A DNA stretch of 64,000 nt from Chrysophaeum taylorii. Lineage: Eukaryota; Sar; Pelagophyceae; Pelagomonadales; Pelagomonadaceae. The stretch lies in the NCBI GenBank assembly GCA_029834535.1, contig JAQMWT010000529.1, positions 62,001-126,000 of the forward strand, in the 5' to 3' direction. This document shows positions 49,568 through 58,755 of this stretch, one piece after another. Under the pieces are notes generated by a model. The model was not told the origin of the DNA. It worked only from the letters and a program-made list of their open reading frames with translations, and made no database searches. The position numbers and the translations under genes were made by a program. Numbering within the stretch: the stretch's first letter is position 1; each line of letters starts with the position of its first letter.

Positions 49568-50851
49568 TTACAACTTCTTATTATTTGCGTCGTAGTAGGC
49601 TCGGGAGGCCTTGAAGAAGGCGTTTGGGTGGTTGCCGACGCCCGCCGAGATCTCCTGGTCGGCGGCGGCGGCGCCGGGGTGGAGGAACTCAAAGTGGCGC
49701 TGGCAGGCAATCTGGTAGTTGTGGGACTTTGAGAGCTGGCGGAGCTCGGCGGCCTGGGGCGGGGATAAGCCCAAAGTCCCAAACAAGGCGGTCAGGTGAT
49801 CCTGGGAATAGTGGCGATAGGGACACCCGTGGAATTCGCCGGGGCCCGGGGCAAAATCCATGATTATCTTCAAGCAGCCGTAGGGCGTGTAGTCGGTCCT
49901 CTTCCCCTCCTTGCCGTAGCGATGGCGAATCCCGTACGCATACTCCTTGTGGAACTGGTCGTGCGGCACGAGCTTGGTAAACTCCTGCTCGAAAAACCGG
50001 ACTTGGTCCTCCATCGACAACCCGGCCGCCTTCAAGAACAAGCCGTATTGGACCCGTCCCCAGTGCTTGAGCTTGTGCTCGCGCCGCAGCGCGTCGTGGG
50101 TCTGCCGCATGCAGAGCGGCATGCTCGTCTTCGAGAGCAGGTCCAGCTGGTCCGCGGTAATAGATTCGCCGCTCGTTTCATCTCCCGTCGTCGTCGGCGC
50201 CGAGACGTCGTGCTTCTCGACGTTATTCAAAAGCGGCGCCAGCCGCGGGTCCGCGGCCGCAGCCCCGAAATAAGACGAGGCCTTTGCGAGACCCTTGGAG
50301 ACGCCCGCCCGAAACTTTGCCACTATAATCGACCGAACTTTCGACGGCCGCACCAGCGCTACCCCTCGCTCTAACTTTGCCTCGCGCCGGGACACGAGAT
50401 CCAATGCTTCGGTGAAGGGGATCCGGTAGGTCTCGCCGTCGAAGGGGGCCTGCATGAATCCCTCGAGCTCGGTCGGCCCGAGCTCTTCGAGCCGGAGCCG
50501 GAAGAGCGCGCACTCTTGAGTCAGAAACCACCGCCGCAGCTCCTCGGTCCTCGAGTGCGCGAGCCGGAGCGTAAAGTGCGAGATCTCGTCTTTCCGGGGG
50601 TCGGCGAGCTTGCGGAGCTGCGGCCCTACCTGCTGCTGCAGCTCGCGCGTCTTGAAGAAGCCCTTCACCCTCAAGTTGTCGATCATGCGCAGGATCACAA
50701 GACGGTCTACCGCGAACTCTTCGAACTCGTCCAGGCTCATCTCGCCCCGCGGCGGACTCGAGTACATCGACACCTTCTCCTTCGCGACGACCTTCGCTTT
50801 TTTCGCGCTCGAGGACGAGTTCTTGCTGCTGCTGCTGGTGTTAACTTGCAT
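49568..50851 (-). CDS. PRIM2: DNA primase large subunit
   Basis: The 427-residue protein is the eukaryotic/archaeal primase regulatory subunit. The N-terminal helical domain is followed by the C-terminal iron-sulfur domain with four cysteines: MPLCMRQTHDAL, YGCLKIIMD, HGCPYRHY and IACQRHFE. That domain is needed with the small subunit to start RNA primers for DNA polymerase alpha. Motifs HWGRVQYGLFLKAAGL and EYAYGIRHRYGKEGKR are typical of the family. The N-terminus begins with a Ser/Lys-rich tail. It is convergent with the methylthiotransferase gene and divergent from NOM1. Confidence 0.93.
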   Translation of the reverse strand: MQVNTSSSSKNSSSSAKKAKVVAKEKVSMYSSPPRGEMSLDEFEEFAVDRLVILRMIDNLRVKGFFKTRELQQQVGPQLRKLADPRKDEISHFTLRLAHSRTEELRRWFLTQECALFRLRLEELGPTELEGFMQAPFDGETYRIPFTEALDLVSRREAKLERGVALVRPSKVRSIIVAKFRAGVSKGLAKASSYFGAAAADPRLAPLLNNVEKHDVSAPTTTGDETSGESITADQLDLLSKTSMPLCMRQTHDALRREHKLKHWGRVQYGLFLKAAGLSMEDQVRFFEQEFTKLVPHDQFHKEYAYGIRHRYGKEGKRTDYTPYGCLKIIMDFAPGPGEFHGCPYRHYSQDHLTALFGTLGLSPPQAAELRQLSKSHNYQIACQRHFEFLHPGAAAADQEISAGVGNHPNAFFKASRAYYDANNKKL

Positions 50852-51020
50852 TATATTGTTTGGTTCACCAACAACCGAATTTGTTTGTTGTTTGAAAAAA
50901 ACAAGACATTACGCTAACCCCTACCCCCCCCCTCGACGTCGCGCGCTCTCACTCACCCCTTTGAGTGTAATAAATAAATAAATAAATAAATAAATACACC
51001 CCTCTCTATCCTCGAGATAG
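50852..51020. promoter_or_regulatory. Divergent promoter region of PRIM2 and NOM1
   Basis: 169 bp between start codons, with an (AATA)n run at about 50966-50997 and a C-rich patch at 50921-50935. Probable shared regulation of two growth-linked genes is inference. Confidence 0.4.
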
Positions 51021-52604
51021 ATGGAGGAGGACGACGACAAGGTGTTGGAGGCATTGGGCAAGAAGCTCGGGGCGTCGACGAGTCGCGGGAAGCTCGCGCG
51101 GGAGTTCGAGAAGGACTTTGGTCCCGAATTCCTTGATTTTCTTGACGAACCAACGCAGATCGTGGCGGAGCAAGAGAAAGACAAGGAAAGGACCACGTGG
51201 GCGCCGCCGTCGTCCCGAGCTGGCGGCTTAACGGTGGAGCAGAAGGTGACGCGCGTGCTGAACCGCGCGAGCGACGCGACGCTCGAGGCGTCGGCGCGGG
51301 AGATGATCGCGCTCTACGACGAATACCCCGCCGCGCGCGTGAACCAAGTCGCGACGGCCAAGGTCCTGGAGGCGTGCGTGGCGCGGGCGAAGCGGACCGA
51401 CGACGCGCTGGCGCCAACCTACGCAGCGCTCGTGACGGCCGTGCATTTTGGGTCCAAGCGCGATCTCGGCTTTTTCGTGCTCTCCAAGCTGAGCGAGGAG
51501 ACGAGCGCAACGTCGGTTTGCTTCGTCGCGAGGCTCTGCGACCTCGGCCTCCTGTCGGGCAAGCTCGCGATGAGCCTCGCCGAGTCCCTCGAGGAGCCAG
51601 ATTTGGCCGTGCGGGTGATCGACGTCGCCTACGAGCGCATCAAGGCGGACGCGCCCGAGCGCCTCCGAGCTTTCGGCTTCGAGGCCTCGACGCCGCGAGA
51701 GTCGCACGCGCGGCGGCACCTCTCCGAGCTGAGGAGACGACCCAAGTCTGAACGGAGCCATAAATTGCGCGCGTCGATTCGTCGCGTCGCCAAGACCACC
51801 ACAGCTCTCGACGTCGAGTGGAAGGACGTCGTCGGCAAGGCGGGGTCGTGGTGGCGCGTCGGCGCCGCGTTCGAGGGCGGGGCTCCGCGCCCCGAGATAA
51901 AGCAGGACGGCTTGGAGGCCTTGGCTTCGACGCACCGGATGGGCACGCCCGCGCGAAAAGCGGCCTTTGTCGCTGTCATGTCTGCTCGCGATCCAGCCGA
52001 CGGCGTCTTGAGGTGCGACGAGCTCTCGAGACTGAAGGCGTCGAACGTCAGGGACGTCGCGACGGTGACGCTGCACTGCTGCGGGAGCGAAGCGCGCTAC
52101 AACGCATTCTACGCCGAGTTCTTGGCGCAGTGGCTCAAGGAAGACGTCAAGCCGCGGGCCTTCGCGGTCAAGCTCGCCGCGTGGGATGCGATCAAGACCC
52201 TTAGAGACCCGCGAACGGCTGCCAACCTCGGAAAGTTGGTCGGGGCCGTCGTCCTGGGGCCGGGTATCGTGGGTGTGGCCGACCTCTTCAAACCCCTCGA
52301 CCCAGAGCGAGCCCTCACAGACCTTTCAATCCAAACCTTCGCGACGACCGCGCTGCGACCAGTCCTCGAGAGTCCCGTATTCGACCGTTGCCTCGCGATC
52401 GCGGCACCAAAAGTCTGCGACGACCAGACGGCGGGCGTCCTCGCCTTTATTTCCGCCAAATTTAAGACGGATGTTGCCGCCGCCGACGACCGCAAGCAGC
52501 GCCTCTACCAGGCGATCCTCGAGCCGCGCCCCGACGACCCAAAGCAAAGATCGAAGCTTAGAAAACGAAGAAGAAGAAGCTTTTTTTTTGCCGACATTTC
52601 ATAA
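51021..52604 (+). CDS. NOM1: Nucleolar MIF4G/MA3 protein, NOM1/Sgd1-like
   Basis: The 527-residue protein has a MIF4G-type helical repeat region at about residues 70-240 and an MA3 region at about 300-420, joined by a linker with GSWWRVGAAFEGG, wording typical of NOM1/Sgd1. MA3 helices include GTPARKAAFVAVMSARD and VTLHCCGSEARYNAFYAEFL. Known members act in the nucleolus in 18S rRNA maturation and recruit an RNA helicase or phosphatase. The basic C-terminus (KLRKRRRRS) fits a nuclear signal. The protein is shorter than its animal relatives, lacking the long charged N-terminus. Confidence 0.85.
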   Translation: MEEDDDKVLEALGKKLGASTSRGKLAREFEKDFGPEFLDFLDEPTQIVAEQEKDKERTTWAPPSSRAGGLTVEQKVTRVLNRASDATLEASAREMIALYDEYPAARVNQVATAKVLEACVARAKRTDDALAPTYAALVTAVHFGSKRDLGFFVLSKLSEETSATSVCFVARLCDLGLLSGKLAMSLAESLEEPDLAVRVIDVAYERIKADAPERLRAFGFEASTPRESHARRHLSELRRRPKSERSHKLRASIRRVAKTTTALDVEWKDVVGKAGSWWRVGAAFEGGAPRPEIKQDGLEALASTHRMGTPARKAAFVAVMSARDPADGVLRCDELSRLKASNVRDVATVTLHCCGSEARYNAFYAEFLAQWLKEDVKPRAFAVKLAAWDAIKTLRDPRTAANLGKLVGAVVLGPGIVGVADLFKPLDPERALTDLSIQTFATTALRPVLESPVFDRCLAIAAPKVCDDQTAGVLAFISAKFKTDVAAADDRKQRLYQAILEPRPDDPKQRSKLRKRRRRSFFFADIS

Positions 52605-52814
52605 CAACAAACAACAAGTCTATAGCTGGCTATATGGGCCGAAATCGAATCGCATCACTCACGGATTAATCATCATCCTGCGATGCCCGTCGTCGGCATA
52701 CTGCTGCTCCTCCTCCTGCTCAGAGATGAGAGCTATAGCGAAAATGTAAGAACTAGCCAGCCCCTTTTTGTTTGAACAACAACAACAACAACGGCCCGAG
52801 AAACGAAGAGTTAT
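52605..52814. other. Short intergenic stretch
   Basis: Contains an AAC run at 52777-52793 shortly before the next start codon. No gene. Confidence 0.5.
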
Positions 52815-53615
52815 ATGTCTTCTAGCGCTGATAGCTACGTGCTGTGGTCATGGGAGCTCGTCGATGTCGGGCTCGCCGCTTTCGGCGGCGTGGTTGCGTT
52901 CTCGTTAACGTTTTGCGTTTTCGCGCTCCGCCGCCGCAAGAAGCACGCCGATGTACGAATCATACTCCGCCTCGCCTCCGTGCTCGCGTTCTTGCTCTTC
53001 GCGCTTTCGATACCGCTCTTCTATATCGCGGCCTTCAAAGGGAATCCAGTGAGCGAAGGTCTTCTTGTGACTCGGGTGGCAAAAAGCGAGAAGACTTGGC
53101 TTTTTTGGTATCCGCGAGGACTTTCGGGGCTGGTCTGCCACGGGTTGCTGGGCTCGAGCGTCGAGATCCACCCGGGGGTTGGCTGGTTGTATTTCGTGGT
53201 GCTGCTTGCGTTTGTGGGTTTGGATGCGACCTCTAGCCTCGTTCTCGCAAACCACCACCGTTGCATCCTAGTGGACAAGTGCAACGCCGAGCCCGGGTAC
53301 GGTCGGTTTGTGTTGAGAGGGTTGTACTACCGCGATTTGGTTGCTGTTGGCCTCCAGACGTGGGCAATTTTACTAGTGGGCTCCATCGCGGCCTCGGGTA
53401 TCAGCGAGAGTCGATACCCAGCCACCAAGAACTATGTGAGCACCGCGCGCGCTGAGCTGCTCCGCTGCGGCTTTTTGGACCCGCCCGCGGCCGTCCTCAA
53501 GCACAAGCCCTTCTTCGGCATCAACGGCAAGCAAAACGTCAAGAATATTCCACGCCTCGTGCGAAGACCTGGTGGGGAACCACGAGGCCTGCCGAACCTT
53601 GGATGGCCTCATTAG
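52815..53615 (+). CDS. Multi-pass membrane protein of unknown function
   Basis: This 266-residue protein has five candidate membrane helices: about residues 14-37, 49-72, 100-115 (weaker), 121-143 and 174-194. Between the first two is a basic loop (RRRKKHADVR), so the N-terminus is probably outside. Composition and length resemble small four-helix proteins of the THH1/TOM1 or Tmem sort, but no diagnostic motif is visible. The C-terminal 70 residues are soluble and Gly/Pro/Arg-rich. Start is the first ATG. Confidence 0.6.
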   Translation: MSSSADSYVLWSWELVDVGLAAFGGVVAFSLTFCVFALRRRKKHADVRIILRLASVLAFLLFALSIPLFYIAAFKGNPVSEGLLVTRVAKSEKTWLFWYPRGLSGLVCHGLLGSSVEIHPGVGWLYFVVLLAFVGLDATSSLVLANHHRCILVDKCNAEPGYGRFVLRGLYYRDLVAVGLQTWAILLVGSIAASGISESRYPATKNYVSTARAELLRCGFLDPPAAVLKHKPFFGINGKQNVKNIPRLVRRPGGEPRGLPNLGWPH

Positions 53616-54453
53616 ATTCCGTATATATTTGGAAGAACATTCATGTTCGTCGATATTTTTTTATTCAACCAGCAAACAATGCTCGACTAACCATATTCCT
53701 CTCTAACTGCTACTAACTGAAAGGCGCCTTCTTCGGAAATGCGAAGTCTAGAGGCTGCGTCTTGAGCCGCCGACATAAAGTCCGTCTGGTAGTACGACGA
53801 GACAGCATCTCTGGTAGACGCCGCACGCGCGCGGCGATAATATCAAGGGTACGTATACGACGTCAGGATACCTTTCACTCGAAGAAGAAGAAGAAGATGA
53901 CGCGTGCGCTCAAAAAAAGACCACCACCCAAGCGGGAGCAAATTTGATGATACGTACACCAAGCCGGCTCGAGCCAAGACGAGAGTCGTGCAACATTTTA
54001 TCGACTCGAATCAGTCCTCGAGCCAAAAAATTCGGCACCACAGCGCGGTAATGATGATGATTTTTGAGATGCCACCGAGAATCCCTAGTTCAGAATGCTC
54101 GATGGCGCTTGAGTGGACGCAAAAATTTTTTCACCGTTGCGCCACAGTTTCAACTCGGCGCGTTGTTTGTTAGCCTCAGATCACGAAAACAATCTCGAAT
54201 CGAGAGCTGCGACAGGTCCCTTAAGATAGCGCCTTTTTGAGCAACGATGGCCTCGCTGACTCGCGACGATGCTCTGGTGTGGTGGCGCACGTTCGATGTC
54301 TAGGCGCCGTGCGCACGAGACCGGGATGATGAGGTAGGCGAGCCTCACCCTCAGGATGCTGGAGGCTTGGCGCTTTTCGCTACAAATCAGGGCTGATGAC
54401 GTATAAAAGTCTCAGCACACCAGTGTTGTGTATTTCTAATCATCAACGGACTG
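53616..54453. other. Intergenic stretch before the Rab gene
   Basis: No gene supported. A GAA run lies at 53881-53896. The last 60 bases before the Rab ATG (GTATAAAAGTCTCAGC near 54401) contain a good TATA-like word about 50 bp upstream of the start codon. Confidence 0.45.
54401..54409 (+). promoter_or_regulatory. TATA-like box upstream of Rab
   Basis: GTATAAAAG lies about 50 bp before the Rab start codon, a plausible distance if the 5' leader is short. Confidence 0.45.
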
Positions 54454-55053
54454 ATGACGGAGAAGAGCAAGGTAAAGGAGGTGAAGGTAGTCCTCCTGGG
54501 AGACACGGGAGTGGGCAAGTCGAGTCTCGCGCAGCGCTTTGTGACGAACAACTTTAAGCCGTACTGCGAGACGACGATCGGGGCGTCGTTCATGAGCAAG
54601 ATTGTGGTTGTGGACGGAAAACACCTCAAGTGCCAAATTTGGGACACGGCAGGACAGGAGAAGTATCACAGCCTCGCACCAATGTACTATCGCGGCGCCG
54701 CGGTGGCGATTCTCGTGTACGACATGACGAGCGCGAAGAGCTTTGAGAAACTCAAGGAGTGGGCGCGGGAGCTGCGTACCCAGGGCCCGACCGAAATCAT
54801 TCTGGCTGTCGCGGGGAACAAGAGTGATCTCGAAGACCGCCGCGAGGTCGACACTGGGGTCGCGCAGACCTATGCGGACGATATTGGGGCAGCCTTTTTC
54901 GAGACCTCGGCTAAGGACGATCGTAACGTCTCTGACCTCTTCACCGCGATGGCCGGGCGAGTCCCCGCGGCCGCGTCACCCGCCGACGGTTTCCGCATCG
55001 ATGCCCACGTCCCGCGGAGAGAGCAGACCCCCAAGCGAAAATCGTGCTGCTAA
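54454..55053 (+). CDS. Rab GTPase of the Rab5/Rab22 group
   Basis: The 199-residue protein has every small-GTPase motif: P-loop GDTGVGKS at residues 16-23, switch I with TTIGASF, WDTAGQEKYHSLAPMYYRGA, GNKSDL and ETSAKD. The effector wording TIGASFMSK with LAPMYYRGA places it near Rab5, Rab21 and Rab22, which control early endosome traffic. The C-terminal KSCC is the double-cysteine prenylation site. The catalytic Gln is present. A TATA-like word stands about 50 bp before the start. The exact paralogue cannot be fixed by eye. Confidence 0.92.
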   Translation: MTEKSKVKEVKVVLLGDTGVGKSSLAQRFVTNNFKPYCETTIGASFMSKIVVVDGKHLKCQIWDTAGQEKYHSLAPMYYRGAAVAILVYDMTSAKSFEKLKEWARELRTQGPTEIILAVAGNKSDLEDRREVDTGVAQTYADDIGAAFFETSAKDDRNVSDLFTAMAGRVPAAASPADGFRIDAHVPRREQTPKRKSCC

Positions 55054-57468
55054 TAATAGAAAGTTCGGTGTGGTCTTTTATTTCGTCGAGCACGAGTGTT
55101 GCTCGAGGTTTGGCGGGAGGACATTGTATAAAAAGGATCTCTCTCGCATACAAGGTCGGTCGCTCATTATTTTCGACTCGAGAAAAAGATCAACTTTTGC
55201 GTGGCTCGCACACAGACTCTTTTCGTGCTTAGATCGCCGAGTTTTTATCTCAAGCAAGCGCGCGAAGAGCTTATAGAGGCAGGAAATCGATAGTGATTAA
55301 GTTATGGGGGTGAGAAACGAAGATAGGAAAAGGGTCCTACAGAGGCAGACCTCTCTCTGGTGCAGTGATAAAAGAACGCCGTTTTTTAATGCGGGGACAC
55401 ACACTCCTTGATCAGCTAAATGTTGATACAACTCAGGCAGACACATCTTTCCAAATTAAACACGAGGTAGGAAGGTTCTCTATCATCGTGACTCCATTCT
55501 TTTATGACGAGTTGTTGTCGTTCGAGGATAACCTCCTGGAGCGCGTGGTACACTTCAGCGCTTTGTATTTAACAGCTGACCTTATGATGACACCCTTCAG
55601 AAGAGAGTCACAGTCAAAAAGTATGAGCTAAGCTTGTGCCCAAGAATTTGGAATATTGGCGGTGTACGTGCCCCACCATATTTGGTAGGGCACCATTCGA
55701 TTTTGAAGGACGAAGCGCAAACAACATTTTTTTTGAGTGAAAGAGCAGCTGGTTGTTCCCGCTCCAAAATGTCGGATACCGGTTTCGGCGCTCTCATTAC
55801 AGCTGCTTGTTCCATTTTAGGAACGAGATTTGAGTAATAAGTGGTCATACCGGTATTTTGTTCGCTCAATTTCTAGATACAAATAGTTAGCGCGAATTGA
55901 AAGCCGATCGAATACCGTAAAAATGTACCATTCACACGCTAAAAGATAGTGTGTGCAGAGCTACGTGCAAACAGATGTATACTTTCGCAAGTAAAGATAA
56001 CTCTCGTACGCGTATTGTGGCAACGTGCTGAGACTAGGCGTCTACTCACTAACATCGCGACGGTCGGGGGGACGCCCCGTTTTAATCTGCATACACTGAC
56101 TCTTCGAGTGCGACGTCCGGAGAGTCGCGTTTTGCATTAAAGTACCTTGGAAGATGGAGTATCAAAAATGTCCACTCGGGCGACCGTCGAGCAGGGGGGT
56201 GAGCGTCGAAATACTGCTGGTCCAAGCCAGGCATCCCCTAAAATGCAGCCTATGATTGTGCCCCGACCATTTCCGAGTTTGATGTAGGCGACGGTGACGA
56301 CGTTCGAATACCAGTCTCCCGCAGCTGCAGTGACTCTAAGGACGTTGACTCTCGTCCGAGGAAGGCGGCGGCGGCGGCGGCGGCTTTCGGTGCGCTCTGC
56401 CATTGCGTTTTCGCCTCGAGAAAGAGCGCCTCTTCTTGAGTAGCCAAGCAATGTCCGTCGGTCTCATCTGAGTCCTCCACGAGTCGCCTAGGATGCTTTC
56501 ACGCACATTGCGTACCCTCGATGTGCCGCGTTATGCGAAAACTTTTTCAACGACCCTCCTTCAGCGCCTCGGCCTGGAGCCTATGGATACATATGCCTCT
56601 CGCTGCTGCGCAGGCCACGGAACCGCCTCCTTCCTTCGGAAGATGCGACCCTCTCCTATCCTCTCCTCAACTCCCCCCCGCGGGCCCCAATAGGTCACAT
56701 TCGGCCACGGTCTCGACAAGGCCCTCCGCAAAAAATTCCACATACCAACGAAGGGGCGTGGTACTTCTACGCTTAAGAACGTGATTATTGGCGAGAGATC
56801 ATCAACTCTACCCTCATCTGTGACTCTGATCTGCCACGGCGGTGGGAGTAGCCCCCATGCATTGTGCTGGCCTCTAACTTTTTTTTTTGTCTCAATGCAT
56901 TCTTGCACTTCCCTATCCTATTATTGCGGACGCTTTATACTTCTCGGACGCGTCACGCAACCAACGACCCCTCGCGGGCTTCGAACGCGCGACTTAAATT
57001 CTCCGGCGGACCTCAACCTGATGCCGCAGTGCGAAAGTAGCGTTGAAGCTACTGCAAGAAAATCGACGGCAAATCGCGAGGTGAAATCGAACGACGAATT
57101 AGAACGCGTCGGCGCTTAATTTGCCAAAAAAAAAGATCGACTCCGCGAGCGCGCTCGCATGGTTTGACGACTGCTGACCCGTCTCGAACAGAGACGAGCC
57201 GACCCGGCAAGCCGACGACGACATGGACGGCCGTGCAGCGTCCGTCCGAAAGTACGTGCCTGCGACGCTCCAAGCCAGTTCGCTGTCAGACTACCTGCTT
57301 CCGCCGCGTCTCGACTCCTGGGCCGACGGCGAGCTGTACCATCACCAGGGACCCCGGGTGCGCCGACGCCTCGAGATTTCCGGGGTGCATGTTTACCACC
57401 AAACCGAGAGAAGTCCAGGCAAGCACAGGCCAGCGTTTGCTTTATTAATAATAACCCTAAAAAGTTCG
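55054..57468. other. Long gene-poor stretch
   Basis: No intact gene. An 88-codon frame at 55365-55631 has no known feature. An imperfect palindrome (GTGCCCCACCA with TGGTAGGGCAC) lies at 55667-55692. Frames near 56140-56480 and 56490-56910 are short and contradictory. In-frame codons upstream of the transporter ATG (57223-57468) are open and could be an N-terminal extension, but start without ATG support except at 57223. Confidence 0.4.
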
Positions 57469-58755
57469 ATGTGGTTGTCGGCGATTTTGGCGGCGGTTGT
57501 GGTGCCCGTCGCGTCGGGGAAGGTCGTGCGACGGCGCGGCGCCGCCATCGCGCCGATCAGTTTAAAGAAGGAACCCGCGCGCGGCGGGGCTCTGATGTCG
57601 GAGAACGCGGCGGTGACTGCCCTCGTAAAGATTATCGTCGGCGGCGGGATCATGGCCCTGCCCTCGGGCATGGCCGCGGGAAAGGGGACAGGGGTTGTCC
57701 CCGCCCTGGTGATCCTCGTGCTGCACGCGTGCCTGTCTGCGTATACGTTTGATCTCGTTGGGCGGGCGGTCGAGCTCACGGGGGCGAGAGACTTCGGGGA
57801 TCTCTGGACTAAAGCGTTCTCCAAGCGGTCCGCCTGGCTCATCGACTTGATGGTCGCTGGCGTCGCGAGCGGGGCCCTCCTCACCTACGGCTGCTTTCTG
57901 GGTGACCTGATTTCGCAACTCGTACCCTCGGTGTCGCGGACGGCGGCGATTGTGGCGTTGGCAATTTTTCCGTTGGGTCCCCTCGCTCTGGCGAAGGACC
58001 TCAGCGCCCTCAAACACTCGAGTCTCCTCGGGATTGGCGCCGTTCTGCTGAGTGCATTTGTGGTCGTGAAACGGGCTCTGGACGGGACGTACGCGGATAT
58101 GTCGGCAATCGCGAGAGCGGAAGCGTCGACCTCGAGACTCTCGGCGGGAACGTGCGTCCTGTTCAACATGTTCTCCACCGCATACATGGCCCACACCAAC
58201 GCCGTCCGCGCCTACCGCGAGCTCGCCGACCGATCGAGGTCCAAGGCGATCGCCGCGAAAGCGTTTGGCGTGTCCGCGATCCTCTACGGCGCCGTCATGC
58301 TGGCGGGGTACTTGACCTTCGGGAGCACCGCCAAGGGTTTCGTGCTGGCCAACTACGACGTCGCAGACCCCCTCGCTCTCCTCGCGCGCATCGCCACGAT
58401 GCTCAGTCTTGTCGGCTCTCACCCCCTCATATTCACGGCTGCCCGAGACGCTGCGTTTTCGCTCTCGAACCTCGACCCCGACCGCTACTTTACCCCCGTC
58501 GCCCTCGGTCTCCTCGCCACCTACACGCTCCTCGCCATTCTCATCCCCGACGCGGGCTTCGTTGTCGCCATCAACGGCGCTTCTGTCGGCGCCCTCCTCA
58601 TATGTGTCGTCCCTAGTATGCTCTATCTCAACCTCGGCGCCGGCTCGAAGCGAGAGCGCACTTTCCTCAAAGCCCTCGTCGCCTTTGGCCTTTCGATCGC
58701 CTGCTTCGGCACCATCGTCACCTGCCTCGAAAACTTCACCGATCTCCTCTCCTAG
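57469..58755 (+). CDS. Amino-acid transporter of the AAAP/SLC38 family
   Basis: From the ATG at 57469 the protein has 428 residues. It opens with a hydrophobic leader (MWLSAILAAVVVPVASG) that looks like a signal peptide. About eleven membrane helices follow. The first shows the family sequence AVTALVKIIVGGGIMALPSGM, whose broken helix binds the substrate amino group and sodium in known relatives. Later helices include LFNMFSTAYMAHTNAVRAYREL. An upstream in-frame ATG at 57223 would add 82 residues without obvious features, so the shorter start is preferred. A leader before the first helix could send it to an internal or plastid-surrounding membrane. Confidence 0.8.
   Translation: MWLSAILAAVVVPVASGKVVRRRGAAIAPISLKKEPARGGALMSENAAVTALVKIIVGGGIMALPSGMAAGKGTGVVPALVILVLHACLSAYTFDLVGRAVELTGARDFGDLWTKAFSKRSAWLIDLMVAGVASGALLTYGCFLGDLISQLVPSVSRTAAIVALAIFPLGPLALAKDLSALKHSSLLGIGAVLLSAFVVVKRALDGTYADMSAIARAEASTSRLSAGTCVLFNMFSTAYMAHTNAVRAYRELADRSRSKAIAAKAFGVSAILYGAVMLAGYLTFGSTAKGFVLANYDVADPLALLARIATMLSLVGSHPLIFTAARDAAFSLSNLDPDRYFTPVALGLLATYTLLAILIPDAGFVVAINGASVGALLICVVPSMLYLNLGAGSKRERTFLKALVAFGLSIACFGTIVTCLENFTDLLS

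Noticed and set aside
55365-55631. 88-codon frame as a small gene
   Set aside because: No motif and no flanking support; length is within chance for this stretch.
56940-57010. A possible tRNA on the minus strand (GCGTTCGAAGCC resembles a T-arm)
   Set aside because: The T stem has a mismatch, and no matching acceptor stem, D-arm or anticodon arm can be placed.
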